Source: Agaricus subrufescens (lineage: Eukaryota; Basidiomycota; Agaricomycetes; Agaricales; Agaricaceae). Taken from it: DNA of 64,000 nt. Made by a program: the position numbers and the translations under genes. The stretch lies in NCBI GenBank assembly GCA_029945375.1, contig JAQOTE010000014.1, forward strand, positions 1 through 64,000, read 5' to 3'. Under the pieces are notes generated by a model, which worked only from the letters and a program-made list of their open reading frames with translations, searched no databases and was not told the DNA's origin. Shown piece by piece: positions 46,961-58,300 of this stretch. Position 1 is the stretch's first letter, and each line of letters begins with the position of its first letter.

Positions 46961-47539
46961 TTTATGTACAGGGACAAAATTTAGAGGGTAGTCTCATTGT
47001 CATGAAGAAGATGAGGTTTGACAATCTATGTATATCCACATGCTGGACCTAGCTAATCACAATTCAGGGAGGCCCTACCTCACAGAGACAGCTATGGAAG
47101 GCACTTGTTGAATAGGAGTCAAACAGCGCACACATTCTTTGCAAAAAGTGATACTATACAAGTAGCCTCCTCGCCCACTCTCCCAGCTTCAGTATCCATC
47201 TGCCCTTATTATTCCCACTTACAATCATGACAATGTTTGCCCATGTCTTCTTGTCACTGACACCCCTCACCAACATCAACTGCTACCACTATGTTGCGAC
47301 CTCCCGCAATCACAATAAGTGGTTGCAGAATGAATGAATGCCTTGTAAATACACACCCCAGTTAGCTACCATTTTGATTATGAGAAGACCAACCAGACCT
47401 GAAAGATAGTTCTGGACCAAATCAGAATTAGGTGAAACCAGTGAACTGAACCAGACTTACTTGTAAAGGTAACAAATCTTGAGAATTTCTCCAGCACAGC
47501 CAACCCCAGGCCAGACTGAATGTGAGATATATCACTGAC
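46961..47539. other. No gene seen
   Basis: Decayed sequence between the Chk1 and PTM1-type fragments; no frame longer than about 70 codons with recognisable content. Confidence 0.4.
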
Positions 47540-48016
47540 ATGACAAAATAAAACTTGACAAAATTTATACTCGCATTGTGGACCATATGAGAATAGAAAC
47601 ACTTATGTTACCTTTGGGATAGTCTATAGCTTCTAATTGACCATCAAACATATTTTTGAACAGCACAACACCATTGTAGCTAGTATGATATGGAATGTCC
47701 ATGTCTGTACAGGGAGATTGAGAGCTGGTCAAGATGGGTATTATGGCTGGCATGGATCCTCTAAGCTAGAAAGGGTGGCAAGAGCAATAAGATATGCACC
47801 AATGCAGTAATAACCTGTCCTTTGGACAAGGTAGTGAATTGGCCCCTGATACTGAAAAATTCCACCTGGGCTAGGGTTTGGATTCTCTCTGTTCATGAGT
47901 GCATCTCGCAGCCAGGGTACTTCAGCCTTTATAGGCAAGCGTGTTTCACAAATGAAAGACTCCAAGTCAACTTCTTTGGTAGTTAGAGTAGAAGATTCCA
48001 CTGTGTCTGACAACAA
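47540..48016 (-). pseudogene. PTM1/lung-7TM family membrane protein fragment
   Basis: It contains the luminal Cys pair region (FICETRLPIKAEVPWLRDAL, FQYQGPIHYLVQRTGYYCIG) and, after a frame change near 47740, SYNGVVLFKNMFDGQLEAID then YPKGN. This matches the junction of the luminal domain with the first membrane helix in fungal PTM1-type Golgi proteins. The seven-helix part is not recognisable downstream. It is a truncated host gene piece. Confidence 0.55.
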
Positions 48017-48411
48017 GAGAATGTGGGCAGACCAAAAGCTGGTCTTGTTGATTGGTTTGTCTTGAGGAAGATCAAGGATGAAATGCCCAAGTTGTTCTCA
48101 TGCGCAATTGCCTCGAGCAAGTGCATCAGAGGTGCAGACACAAGTTTTCTGTGACAACATGTTCAGTAAATCATAATCAGAGGGGTATTAGCTTACAGGT
48201 ACACAGGTATCATCATCTGGGCCCATGCCAGCTTTTCCTAGATATGATGTATCTGTCTATGAGCCAAGCTGCCGCATGTATCACTACCTCACTCAGCTTG
48301 CAAAGAAGATGAAGGCTTTATACAACCACCAGATGATGAAGAAATCATATGTGACTCTCCACAATACCCACTACTCAATCCTATTGGTGAACCGTCATCA
48401 CCAATGCCCTC
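48017..48411. other. No supported gene
   Basis: A possible scrap at 48225-48330 (FPRYDVSVYEPSCRMYHY) is unassigned. The rest is featureless. Confidence 0.35.
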
Positions 48412-48618
48412 TGTCGGAAAACTGAAATTAACCTGATCAAGCTAGATCAGTTTACGTTTGCCTGATTTTACCAAATCAGATACCATTGGCCTTCGGGTTC
48501 ATGATCCTGTAGGATCAGGTAAGATCAGGCAGCCTGATCAGGGTGGGTCAGAAAGAATCAGGCCATTTTTCAGATCAGGCAAACGTAAGGGGATCAGGCT
48601 AGTTTTAGTTTTCCGACA
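48412..48618. mobile_element. 207-bp MITE-like element with about 50-bp inverted ends
   Basis: Both ends read TGTCGGAAAAC inward, followed by a similar order of blocks: cctgatc, then acgtttgcctgat. The interior is rich in ctgatc motifs. There is no coding capacity and no clear target duplication. Confidence 0.75.
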
Positions 48619-48689
48619 TCAGCTACACCTATTCCACACCTCCACTCATGTTACCAGCAGCAGAGTTAGATTTTGTGCAGAATAATCTG

Positions 48690-49025
48690 GCTCATGACAA
48701 AGCGGATACTCAAAGAGCATCCAGCTTGTTTTAGCAAGCATGGCTCTTTTTGTGGTACATTCTTTCACTCTATTGTGCCCAATGCTCTAGCTAATGATCA
48801 CTCAGATGCTCTTCAAGCACCCGCCTTGTTGTACTATACAGGAGGCTCTTGTACTATTTGTTGTTTCTTGCAATTTGTTCCAAAGACTCTGGCTCACAAC
48901 CAGTTGGATGCTCTTCAAGCATCCATCTTGTTTTGCCAAACATGTGCCCTTTTGTGGTATGTGCTTTCCTTCAATTTGTGACAAATGTTCTAGTCAATGA
49001 CGACTTGGATGTTCTTCAATTTTGG
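48690..49025 (+). repeat. Diverged satellite of about 100-bp units related to the 66-bp satellite
   Basis: The motif ggatgctcttcaagcatcc and variants appear at about 48705, 48805, 48907 and 49008. It shares the hairpin design and the trailing cag/cat-cttgttt of the 41.5 kb array, but has a different spacer. Confidence 0.6.
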
Positions 49026-49520
49026 GTATTCAAGCCAGAGAGGATGAAGAATCAGGGTTCCATCAGTGTGAGCTTGATGGAAAGTGGTATAGAAATAATC
49101 AATCAGGTGATAACTACAAAAGGCATCAGTATCTCAAGTGTCAAAATTCTGACACTTTGACACAACAGAGATGTCATTGGCTATGAGGGGTTTCTGCCAG
49201 ATATTGGATTGCAAGGCCTAGCCACACGACAAGTGGATTGACAGTATCACAAAGTTCCTTGTGCACCCAAGCCTTGATAGCATGTCAATACAAATGAACT
49301 AACAATACCAATCAAATCACCTTGGAAAGGAAAACAATCAGAATGCACCTAAGGTCATATCAGCATCTTGATAAATGATCAGCCTCATCACATCCAAAGG
49401 GTCCACTGCCGCCAAAATTGAGGTCTCCAGGATAAAGTCTTCTACTTTACAATCCCCCTTTGTGCCTGGATAAATATTTGAAACTACTTAGTGACAATGA
49501 TTCAACTTACAGACAAAAAT
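49026..49520. other. No gene seen
   Basis: AT-rich sequence; no domain recognised. Confidence 0.4.
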
Positions 49521-51600
49521 TCACGTACCAATAAAAATATTTGTCAGCTTGATATCACAATGCAATATATGCAAACTTAACATATGTACCAAAGCATCAA
49601 CAATCTGTTCAAACAGCCTCCAAGCCTCATCTTCTGTAATACCATCATAAATCCTCTGATTGCAAAAGAAACTAATCAGTCCTTGCATTAGAAAAAAAAC
49701 CATCCTATGAAACTCACTTCTTGTAACATTTGCCTCTCCACAACTTCCATTTGGATGTGAAGTGTCCTAGTAATGTAGGGTATCTTATTTGCTAGCGCAA
49801 AAGCACATATGTTGTTACAGCCCCAGCTGTTTTATGCATGAAAATATATATTTAATGTGGCTAGGAGTACATATTAGGTTTGAGAATGAACAATTGGTCA
49901 CCCAGTTAGAGATAAGATCAGTTGAGGACATGTGTGAAGGGAGGTTGACCCAGGGATCAGTCAAGATTGCATCCATGATTCCTAACAGGAAAACTGTACT
50001 GTTAGGGGAAATATAATTGTGTTCAAGGACTTTAAAACAAAAGTCTCAAGACTGGGTCTAGGGAAACTGTATTGGGAAATCTCATCAAGACTGGTTATGG
50101 GATGGTTTGAGGATTTAGCGGAGTGCAGTTCCTTTAGCGGATCTTATGTTAGACTGGATCAATAACTACTACCTGCCTAATGGGGAAGGGCTAGGAAATA
50201 AGTGAATCACACATGTTGAGACTGAATAAATCTGAAGCAAGACTGTTGGGATTATCAGTTGAGACTCTGGATCAGGCAGTAATAGTGATAATCTCAAAGC
50301 AACTAAAGGCAAGATAGAAGCTTAGTCTAATTGAGGACATCTTATTGATGGGTTAATCAGTGGGGGATGTGTCTCAAGAGTTTCTAGACTAGGGTCTAGG
50401 GTTGGAAGCTTGTTAGCCAATGAGAAGTGGGAGATTAGACAAGTGCGATGTTCAGTCAAGGAGACTGAATAGTCAAGACTGTTGATTGGTGGAAGAAGAA
50501 GAGTCGAGGAGGCTATACCCATTCAGCGCTGGATACAGACTTGGTTATTTGTTTCATATTTGTCTATTTTGTCTCAGTTTTTTATTGTGTATCATATATA
50601 GTTGCCAGTCGAGGACGAGGTTTGGAATCAAATCTTTGCCCAAGCACTGTGTGAGTGAAATCGAGTTTGGTTAAACTTTGCAGTGTTCTAAGCATTTCTT
50701 AAGTTCTTTCTCGACTCATAAGGTCTTGTGTTCCACTCAAGAGAGTATCTTCACTGGTCTAATAGGATCACGATAGCATTCAGTGCTAGCTCAACTTGTC
50801 TTGCAGTCTGTCTCAAAGCGCAATGGCAGGTCAAGGCTCTCTGAGTTTGTTGAGGCATCACTAGGGCGGACTCACTACCCCTCCTAGATAGGTGTCTAAC
50901 CCATCCTATTGAGGGCAGTCGTCGTGAGCTTAGCCACTCATTGCGAAGGTTCTAATCAAAACGGCATAGGTCTGGAAGAGGTCTCTATTCAGTTGAGACT
51001 TGTTTCACATTTCTATTCTACCCCTATTTTCATCCAATACTTAATCAAGACTCTTACTTTCACTTTCTTCCTGATTTATTCTCCCCATGAACTGCACCCA
51101 AGACTCAGTGTAATTCAAAGGGTTGCATTTGCGTTCAATTTCATATTTTTATATTTTATTTTCCACATTCACACTGATCTAGTCTCTTCAATGTCCATTC
51201 TTGCAGTCCCAACTTTCATAGGGTGAATAGTATTCCCTACACCACCATTGCAATGATCCTGGACAACAATAGTTCCTGTTCTTGATCTCCTTTGTCCAAT
51301 GCCACTTGCACTAACAGCCACCACCATAGTGTGTGCAGGAGTAACATCACAACCTTTCCTTGCTGCACCAAACTGAATCTCACCTGATTGTGGTGAACCT
51401 GAACCCAAACTTATACCTTCATCAGTCTCTTCTCCCTCTATACTACTATCCCCACCTGCACTTGATCCATCAAATTGAATACTAGGAAAGCTTCCTCTCA
51501 ATCCAGACATCTCAGTCATAGTAGTAGTGGCAACAAAATTATCACCTCCAAGGCAAAGGCAGTGGTGGTGGTGGTGATGGAAATGAAAATATAGACCTTT
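49521..51600 (-). pseudogene. GCN2-type eIF2-alpha kinase fragment, split by an LTR
   Basis: The upstream part (51590-51200) encodes the N-lobe insert (MTEMSGLRGSFPSIQFDGSS with acidic Ser-rich sequence). An LTR occupies 51117-49813. The match resumes with LHIQMEVVERQMLQE, a 60-bp intron, then RIYDGITEDEAWRLFEQIVD, ALVHMLSLHILHCDIKLTNI and FIG, ending at 49521. The catalytic HRD is HCD. GCN2 senses uncharged tRNA and phosphorylates eIF2-alpha. The DFG half and all regulatory domains are missing. This is a dead partial copy. Confidence 0.65.
49813..51117 (+). repeat. LTR of family 2, inserted in the GCN2 fragment
   Basis: The 1305-bp sequence begins TGTTACAGCCCCAGCTG and ends GACTCAGTGTAATTCA. 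It aligns with the minus-strand copy at 29269-30491. TATATAG near 50595 may be its promoter. The flanks tatgt and aaggg are not a target duplication. Confidence 0.72.
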
Positions 51601-52609
51601 TTGGTGTGAAGTTCAACCATTATTCCATTACTGCTGCACATGTTTTTGATGCTGTCTGTTCAAGTTGCATGTGCCCCATGACCCTTGATTCACCCACTCC
51701 TACCCCTTGGGTTATTGTTCCACCTTTGCATTCCACCTTGGATCTGTCTTTTCCACCTATACCTGTCTCGTGAATATTTTGAGAGCCATCTAGCCTGCAG
51801 AACTACAATACAATATTGGCATAAGTATTTTAATATACTAATATCTGTTTGATGTCAGTATGGATCACAACACGAGGGGGTCAACGTTTACAGTATAACT
51901 TTAGTCCTGTAGGCAAATAGTGAATTTTTTTCCCATCCAGCTTCCTATTCAAACCTTCAAACAATGGACTCTTCAACCTTTTGTTCCTGAATGTGTGAAC
52001 CATCGCAAATTCCTTATTCTTCAGAGTAAAGAATTGAACAGTCACATGCAATCTCTTCTCACTCCAAGAAGAGTGCATCCTGGCCCTTCAAGTTGGTAGG
52101 GGGTTATTAAATATAGTGTTAGTGGGAGCAGAGGAGTAGATATGAAACAAAACTTACACTATCATGCCACAGATCTGTCTGCATATTCCATCCTGCTTAG
52201 ATATTCATTTGACCTCTGGCCATATTTCCTTCACAACTCTATGTAGCATTGCTCTCAAGACGCCCCTTCTCCATATCTTTCCCTCTTGAATCTTTGGAGA
52301 TGGATAGAGCTTTAGGAATTTTTGAGTTCACATTTTGTTCTGATTGTTGAGAATGGTGAACTGAAGAGAGGGGCAATAACCTTAATCTAAATGGATGAGT
52401 GACCTTAAATGGAAACAACACAAGCATCAGCATACACAGGCCTATCAAAGGACCAATGACCAAGGAGAACACCTGGCCAACAAATCAAACCAATGCAGGG
52501 CGTGAGTAGAATAAGACTGGATGCAGTGGGTGGGGATGGAGACCCAACTGCTAGAAGTGTCAATGCTCATCCAACATTGTTGTTGCGGAACTCAAGCATG
52601 TCCACTGAT
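51601..52609. repeat. Dispersed repeat/segmental duplicate, copy 2
   Basis: It is the counterpart of 44040-44640. An extra coding-like stretch at 51600-51770 (AAHVFDAVCSSCMCPMTLDS) is unassigned. Confidence 0.6.
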
Positions 52610-53018
52610 ATTTTCCTGGCATATATATGCTTATGAAACTAGCAGCTGGCAGTGATTTTTTTGACAAGATTGGTGAGTAGCACCTCTCCTAAAACAGCAT
52701 CCCTTGATGTTACATTGTTGGGTGTCCAGCCCTGGATGTAGGAGTTGGTGACAAAGTTCCCCACCTTTATTTTGGGCAACTACTAGCTAGGATTACAAGT
52801 CCACTTCCATATACATGTGGTCCCTTTCCTCACTGCACATAGGGCTCTATTCATAGTCAAAATGCTTTCTATCATGACCTTAAACCAGATAATCTTCTTT
52901 TAGATGCTGCTGGTACATTAACAATAACAGGATTTTGTCTTGCTGCCTTGTACAAGCTCAATGGAGCAGGAAAAAACTAGGGGCCCAGCAGAACAATATG
53001 GGAGTCTTCTTTATGTGG
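52610..53018 (+). pseudogene. Chk1-type kinase fragment, copy 2, cut by gypsy LTR
   Basis: It includes one exon more than copy 1: LAAGSDFFDKIG, an intron of about 58 bp starting GTGAGT, then LDVGVGDKVPHLYFGQLLA and DLKPDNLLLDAAGTLTITGF with CLAALYKLNG. DFG reads GFC here. The homology to copy 1 stops exactly where the gypsy LTR begins at 53019, so the retrotransposon truncated it. Confidence 0.62.
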
Positions 53019-53664
53019 TGTTAAGACTACAACTGCAGAGTTGGAACTAGGCAGTTCCAATTGGGGGATAGGCATTGCCTCAGCAACACGAAGGCACACT
53101 GTGCCCTCCAGCAGGTTCCAGATGCCTAGGGAGGGAAAGCAGAATAGAATGCAAGTTGCAGAAAGCTTTAGCAGAAAGATAGGAACCAAGAGGGAATAAG
53201 ATCTAAGTTGATTTCAGACTGAGGAATAGATACAGGAATGCGAAACTTATATACAAAGGTGTACAGGAGTAAGTATGGAAAAAGGAATAGTTCTGGATAA
53301 TAGAAATAGGAATTGGAATAGAGATATAGCAATCGCATCGCAATAGGAATGAGTACCAATCTGGATATAGTCGCATTGGCCATTGGAAAGTTACAGCCTG
53401 CATTGTGTTGGTCATAGAGTGACCATGGGAGCGCAACTGTATTCCTGGAAAGGAACTACGGCATAACCAGCCAACCACTACTGGTTCTGGGAAGCAGACT
53501 TACCAATTAAAGGAACCCAAAAGACAATGGTCCCAAGCGGATCCCATTGAAAGGAAACTTGACAGCGGGATTCCTTGGAACGTACTGGAAATAGAAATGG
53601 AATGTTCTAGATAGAAAAGGAAATGTTGGGAATGATCGGAAAGTTCTGGAAATGGGATATAACA
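53019..53664 (-). repeat. 3' LTR of gypsy element 2
   Basis: On the minus strand it runs from TGTTATATCCC to GTCTTAACA (646 bp) and contains a TATA box at 53246-53253. Differences from the 5' LTR are mostly CA or TG against CG. Confidence 0.92.
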
Positions 53665-53678
53665 GTATCCTCCCCTTA
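53665..53678 (-). other. Polypurine tract of gypsy element 2
   Basis: On the minus strand aaggggaggata lies directly before the TGTTAT start of the 3' LTR. Confidence 0.65.
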
Positions 53679-53887
53679 AGGCTGAGCCTCAAGGCTGCAC
53701 TGATAAGGGAATGCGCCCGGATAAAAATAGAACTTTGTTGGGAGCAAAAATAGAAGCTGAGGATCCCAACCTTAAGGAAAGCGTGGCATGGAATGAGGCA
53801 ATGGAAATTAAAAATGCGTTGCAATGACGAGTGGTAGATCTGGAATTGGAAGGTTTGGGATGCTTATAAGAAGGGACTTGGAACAAT

Positions 53888-54967
53888 TTGAGTTTCCCCA
53901 TCCTTTCCGCAATGTCCCAGCCAACCTTCAACACCACCCCCAACTTCTCAAAAATGACTGCAGCTGAGTTTACTGCATGGGCCATGAAGTGGGATACCGA
54001 TGCTGCAAAGGAAAAAACAACTGCGGAAGATGCAATGGATGTTGATGCTGAAGGGAATGGTGTGGAAGTCAAGAAATCAGGTTCCGATGAGGGTGGAAAG
54101 GGTGCCAAGGAAGGGGTGGAAGTTCTGAAGGTGAAATCAAAGGCAAAGGAAACAACCACAATTGTGAAGACAACCCAAGCGTCAAAGCAAAGTAGCAGAA
54201 AAGTGGATGAGGGAGAGCGGGTGAGCATCAAGGTACCCCTGGTGCGCAAACTGATCCCAATCGTCGAGATCAACTCACAAACAAGTCCGCAGGCTGGCAC
54301 CCACGTTTACTCAACCAAATGCGAGTCATGCGCCCATTGGAGCCTTGTCTGCTGGACCCATACTGCCGGAACTGCATGCATGGAATGCTCAAAGCAGAAG
54401 GGGTGCGCACACTCCTTGCAGGGTCCCGCCGCTAAGAAGAGGAAGGAAAAGGAAGCCACTGTGCCTGTTCCAGTACCCAACAGGCACATATACCATCCCG
54501 TCACTGGCCAGCTGCTGACAAGCGGAACTCCACCTAGCAGTTCTGTTCCAGTTCCCACTCCCATTCTGCTTACTACCACTGTCCCTTTCAACAAGAAACC
54601 TCCTGTGGCCCCAAGGCCAACCCCTAAAATGTGACTATTACTTTTGGAGTTGTCACCGTCACCTGCCCCAAATCCCGAAAAGGATCTCCCTCATCACTCA
54701 CCTGCCCACCCCCGTTCCATGTCTAACCCACAACCCAACATCGAGGTTTCGCAGTATTCCATGGATGGGGTTGCATCAGAACTGAAGAGGTTAAGGATTG
54801 AAACAGCATGGAGTGTGGATGAGAGTGCAGGGTCTTGGAAAGCAGTTGAGCAGGCAAATGCCTTGAAGAGGCAAAGCTTGGAATTGCAGCAGGAAAACTT
54901 GGAGGCATTGGAGCACAATACAGAGGTGCAGGAAAGAGCAAGAAGGGCAGCAGAGGAGCAGATGTGA
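53888..54967 (+). pseudogene. Antisense accessory ORF inside gypsy element 2 (Cys-rich, coiled coil)
   Basis: One plus-strand frame of 359 codons is interrupted only by TGA 54632-54634. It reads against the element's own genes. A Cys cluster at residues 145-173 (KCESCAHWSLVC, CMECSKQKGC) resembles a fungal zinc-binding motif. A Pro-rich linker and a C-terminal coiled coil (LKRQSLELQQENLEALEHN) follow. ORFs with this design are seen in other basidiomycete gypsy elements. Function is unknown; it could be regulatory or chromatin-related. The ATG at 53888 is followed by a second in-frame Met at 53912. Confidence 0.65.
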
Positions 54968-55348
54968 GAGATGAGAGGACTTGTGGATGCAATGAGGTTG
55001 AACATGGATGTGCGTTGTGAGGGTGAAAGTAGCTGGAGTTGGTATGGGATGGAAAGGTTGGAGAGGTGGATGGACTATGGAGATAGGGCCAGGGAATTGG
55101 GGTCGAGGTATGGTGGAAGCCCTGGAGGATCAGGAGGGCGGATGTGATCAGTTCCGGCACCTCTCCAATGTATATTTGTTTCTGGGACATTGAACTTTAG
55201 GATATCTGTAGTTGAAGTTGACTTGAGGTTCCGAAATAAATGTGATGGGTTAGCTTGAAGGAGTTGGAAAGATAAGATAAAGTGAATGTTATGAATTTGA
55301 GAAGATCAGAAAGAATTAAGAGAATCAAAAAGAGATTAGCGGAAAAAA
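54968..55348. other. Spacer between antisense ORF and pol end
   Basis: A 380-bp convergent region between the antisense ORF and pol, with no further ORF of note. Both transcripts would need terminators here; none is certain. Confidence 0.45.
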
Positions 55349-58300
55349 TTAAAGTGGAAGGGGACCAGGCTTGGCAGGATAAGCAGCATGAAAATCGGAA
55401 ACCAATTCCATTGCGTGACTGAGTTCCATTGCAGGAAGCCAAGAGAATTCCTTGTCGGTATCCTCATAGCCCATCCACAATACTTTATACAATAACTTGC
55501 ACGCCCTCTGATGATCGATCTTGGAGTTGACAATGTGAGATATTTTGTATTCCAGTTCGCCTTCGAAGTCAACGGGATCTGGAGGAGGTTGGACGCAATC
55601 CGGAATTTGATTGGTAGTTGCGGGTTTGAGCATGGAGACATGGAATACCGGATAGATGGCATGCATAGTGTCTGGAAGTCAGATAGTGAAGGAATGGCTT
55701 CCGGCCTGAGCAATAATTTTGTAGGGACCAAGATACTTTTCGGAAAGCTTCTTCAAGGGTTGGGTAGTGCGGAAATACTTTGCCTTAACAAATACTCTTT
55801 GACCAATACCAAAGTCAGGTGCTGGTAACTGATGAGTGTCAGTGGATACCTGGTAGCATTGTTGAGTGGATGCAATCTCATATTTGAGAGTAGCATGAAG
55901 TTCGTTGAGATCAATAGCAAATTCCTGAGCTCGTGAGGATGCGAGGTTGCATTTGGGATGGATAGCGAGGGATGGGTGATAGCCTTTATTTGCAAAGAAA
56001 GGTGAGATACCAGTAGTAGCGCTGGGAGCGTTATTGAATGTGAATTCCGCAAGTGGAAGGAGCTCCGACCAGTTGCCTTGCTGATAGTTACAGTAGATGC
56101 AGAGGTACTGTTCCAGAGTTTGATTCATCCATTCTGTTTGACCATTGCCTTCAGGATGATATCCGGAAGTGAAATGGAGTTTCATGTCAAGTGCTTGGCC
56201 AAGAGAGTGGAAGAAATGGGATACAAACTCGGAACCGCAATCGGAAGTAACATGGGACAGGACACCATGCTTGGAGAATACGTGGATAACAAAGAGTTGA
56301 GCAAGTTCAGCGGAATTAATGGTATCGTATGTCGGAATAAAAATGGCTTGTTTCGTGAGGTGGTCCACAATAACTAGAATGCTATCAAATCCAGAGGATT
56401 GCGGAAGTTTCTCAATAAAGTCCATAGAGATAGAATGCCAGGGACGTTCCGGAATCAGAAGCTGCTTGAGGGTCCCGTAAGGTCGATGATGTTGAGGTTT
56501 GGATCGCATGCAGGTAATGCAACTCTTGCAGAAGTGCTTGACGAAGTCGCAGATTCCGGGCCACATATAACTCCTTCAGATTAACTCCAGAGTCTTGTTC
56601 TGACCGAAATGGCCGGCCAGGATATGGTCGTGGTGGTATTATGTGATGTGAAGTTGTAAGGTGTTAGCATCAGGAACATAGATCTGGCCATCGAGCCTAA
56701 GGAAGCCATCGGAAGTGAGAGACCATCTCCCTTGGGGCGACACAAGGTGCTGTGCAGCAATGGGATCTTCGGGAAGTGCGGAAAGGATGTTGGAATGGAG
56801 TTGCAAAAGATCTATGATAGTAGCGGCATGGAACACTGGGGTCACGAGGGATGAGGCGCGGAGAGATGAAGTGAGTTGTTCTTGAGTGAATACTGGATGG
56901 AAGTTGTGCAGATTGACCAAAGCATAGCCCTTATCCTCCCCTTTTAGGTAGACATCCCAGCGTCTCGTCAAAGCATCCGGCTTCATTCCTAGTTTACCAG
57001 GTCAGAAACAGATGACCAAGTTAAACTGCGAGAGGTATTCTGACCATCGTGCCTGCCGATGGGTAAGGAGCTTGGTAGTTGCAAAATATTCCAAGTTCTT
57101 GTGGTCGGTAACAACATTGATCAAAAGGGAAGCCCCTTCTAGGTAATGACGCCAGATGTGGAATGCCTCAAAGATAGCGAGAAGTTCTTTATCATGAGTG
57201 TCGTAGTTGAGTTCCGGAGACAAGAAGGTGCGGGAATGGAATGCGATTGGATGAATGTCACCATCAGGGGATACAATGGAAAGGATAGCGGCTAAAGCAT
57301 AGTCAGAAGCATCAGTCTTGACAATGATTTGCGAGTCCAGAATCCAGTGAGTGAGGATGGGAGCGGAAGTGAAGGCCTTCTTGAGGGTTTCAAAGGCATT
57401 CCGGGCATCGGAACCAAAATTCCAAGGGATCCCTTTGTGAGTAAGATGAGTTAAGGGAACCATGATGTCGGAATAGCTGTAGATGAAGCGACAATAAAAG
57501 TTTGTGAACCCTAAGAAGGATTGGATGTCCTTTACTTTCCAAGGTTCCAGCCAGTCCTGGATAGTCTTGACCTTGTCATCGGACATAGTGAGACCGTCAG
57601 TCAAAAGGATATACCCAAGATATTCCACCATGTCGGAATTGAATTCGCATTTGTCAGCTCATGCATAGAGACCATGTTCGTGAAGTCTCTTCAGCACCTC
57701 TCTGACATGTTTCCGGTGTTGAGCCGGATTGTTGGAATAGATGAGGATGTCGTCGAGGTAGATGGTAACGCATACGTCTAGCAAGTCCTGGAAAATGACG
57801 TTCATGAACTGCTGGAATGTGGCAGGAGCATTGCTAAGACCAAAAGGCATGACGAGCCATTCAAAGGACCCATAATGAGTCCAGAAGGCTGTTTTCCACT
57901 TGTCACCTTCCGCTATATGGACAAGGTGATATGTGTGCCGAAGATCAATCTTTGTATAGGTGTGAGCTTTGTGAGGAGAGTCAAGGAGATCCGAAATGAG
58001 GGGAAGTGGGTAGTGATCTTTCCAAGTAATCCGATTGAGACCACGGAAATTGATGCAAAGACAAAGGGAATCATCCTTCTTCTTCACAAAAAGAACAGGA
58101 GCACCATGGGGAGAGGTTGTGGGTTGGATGAAACCAATAGAGAGGTTTTCGTCAATGAATTCACGAAGAGCTTGAAGTTCTGTTTGCGATAGGGAATAGA
58201 TCGGACCTATAGGAGGTGCAGTACCGTCCTCTAAGTTGATCTTGAGATTGTAGTGTCAATGCATTGGTAGCGTATCCACATCGGACTTGCTGAATACATC

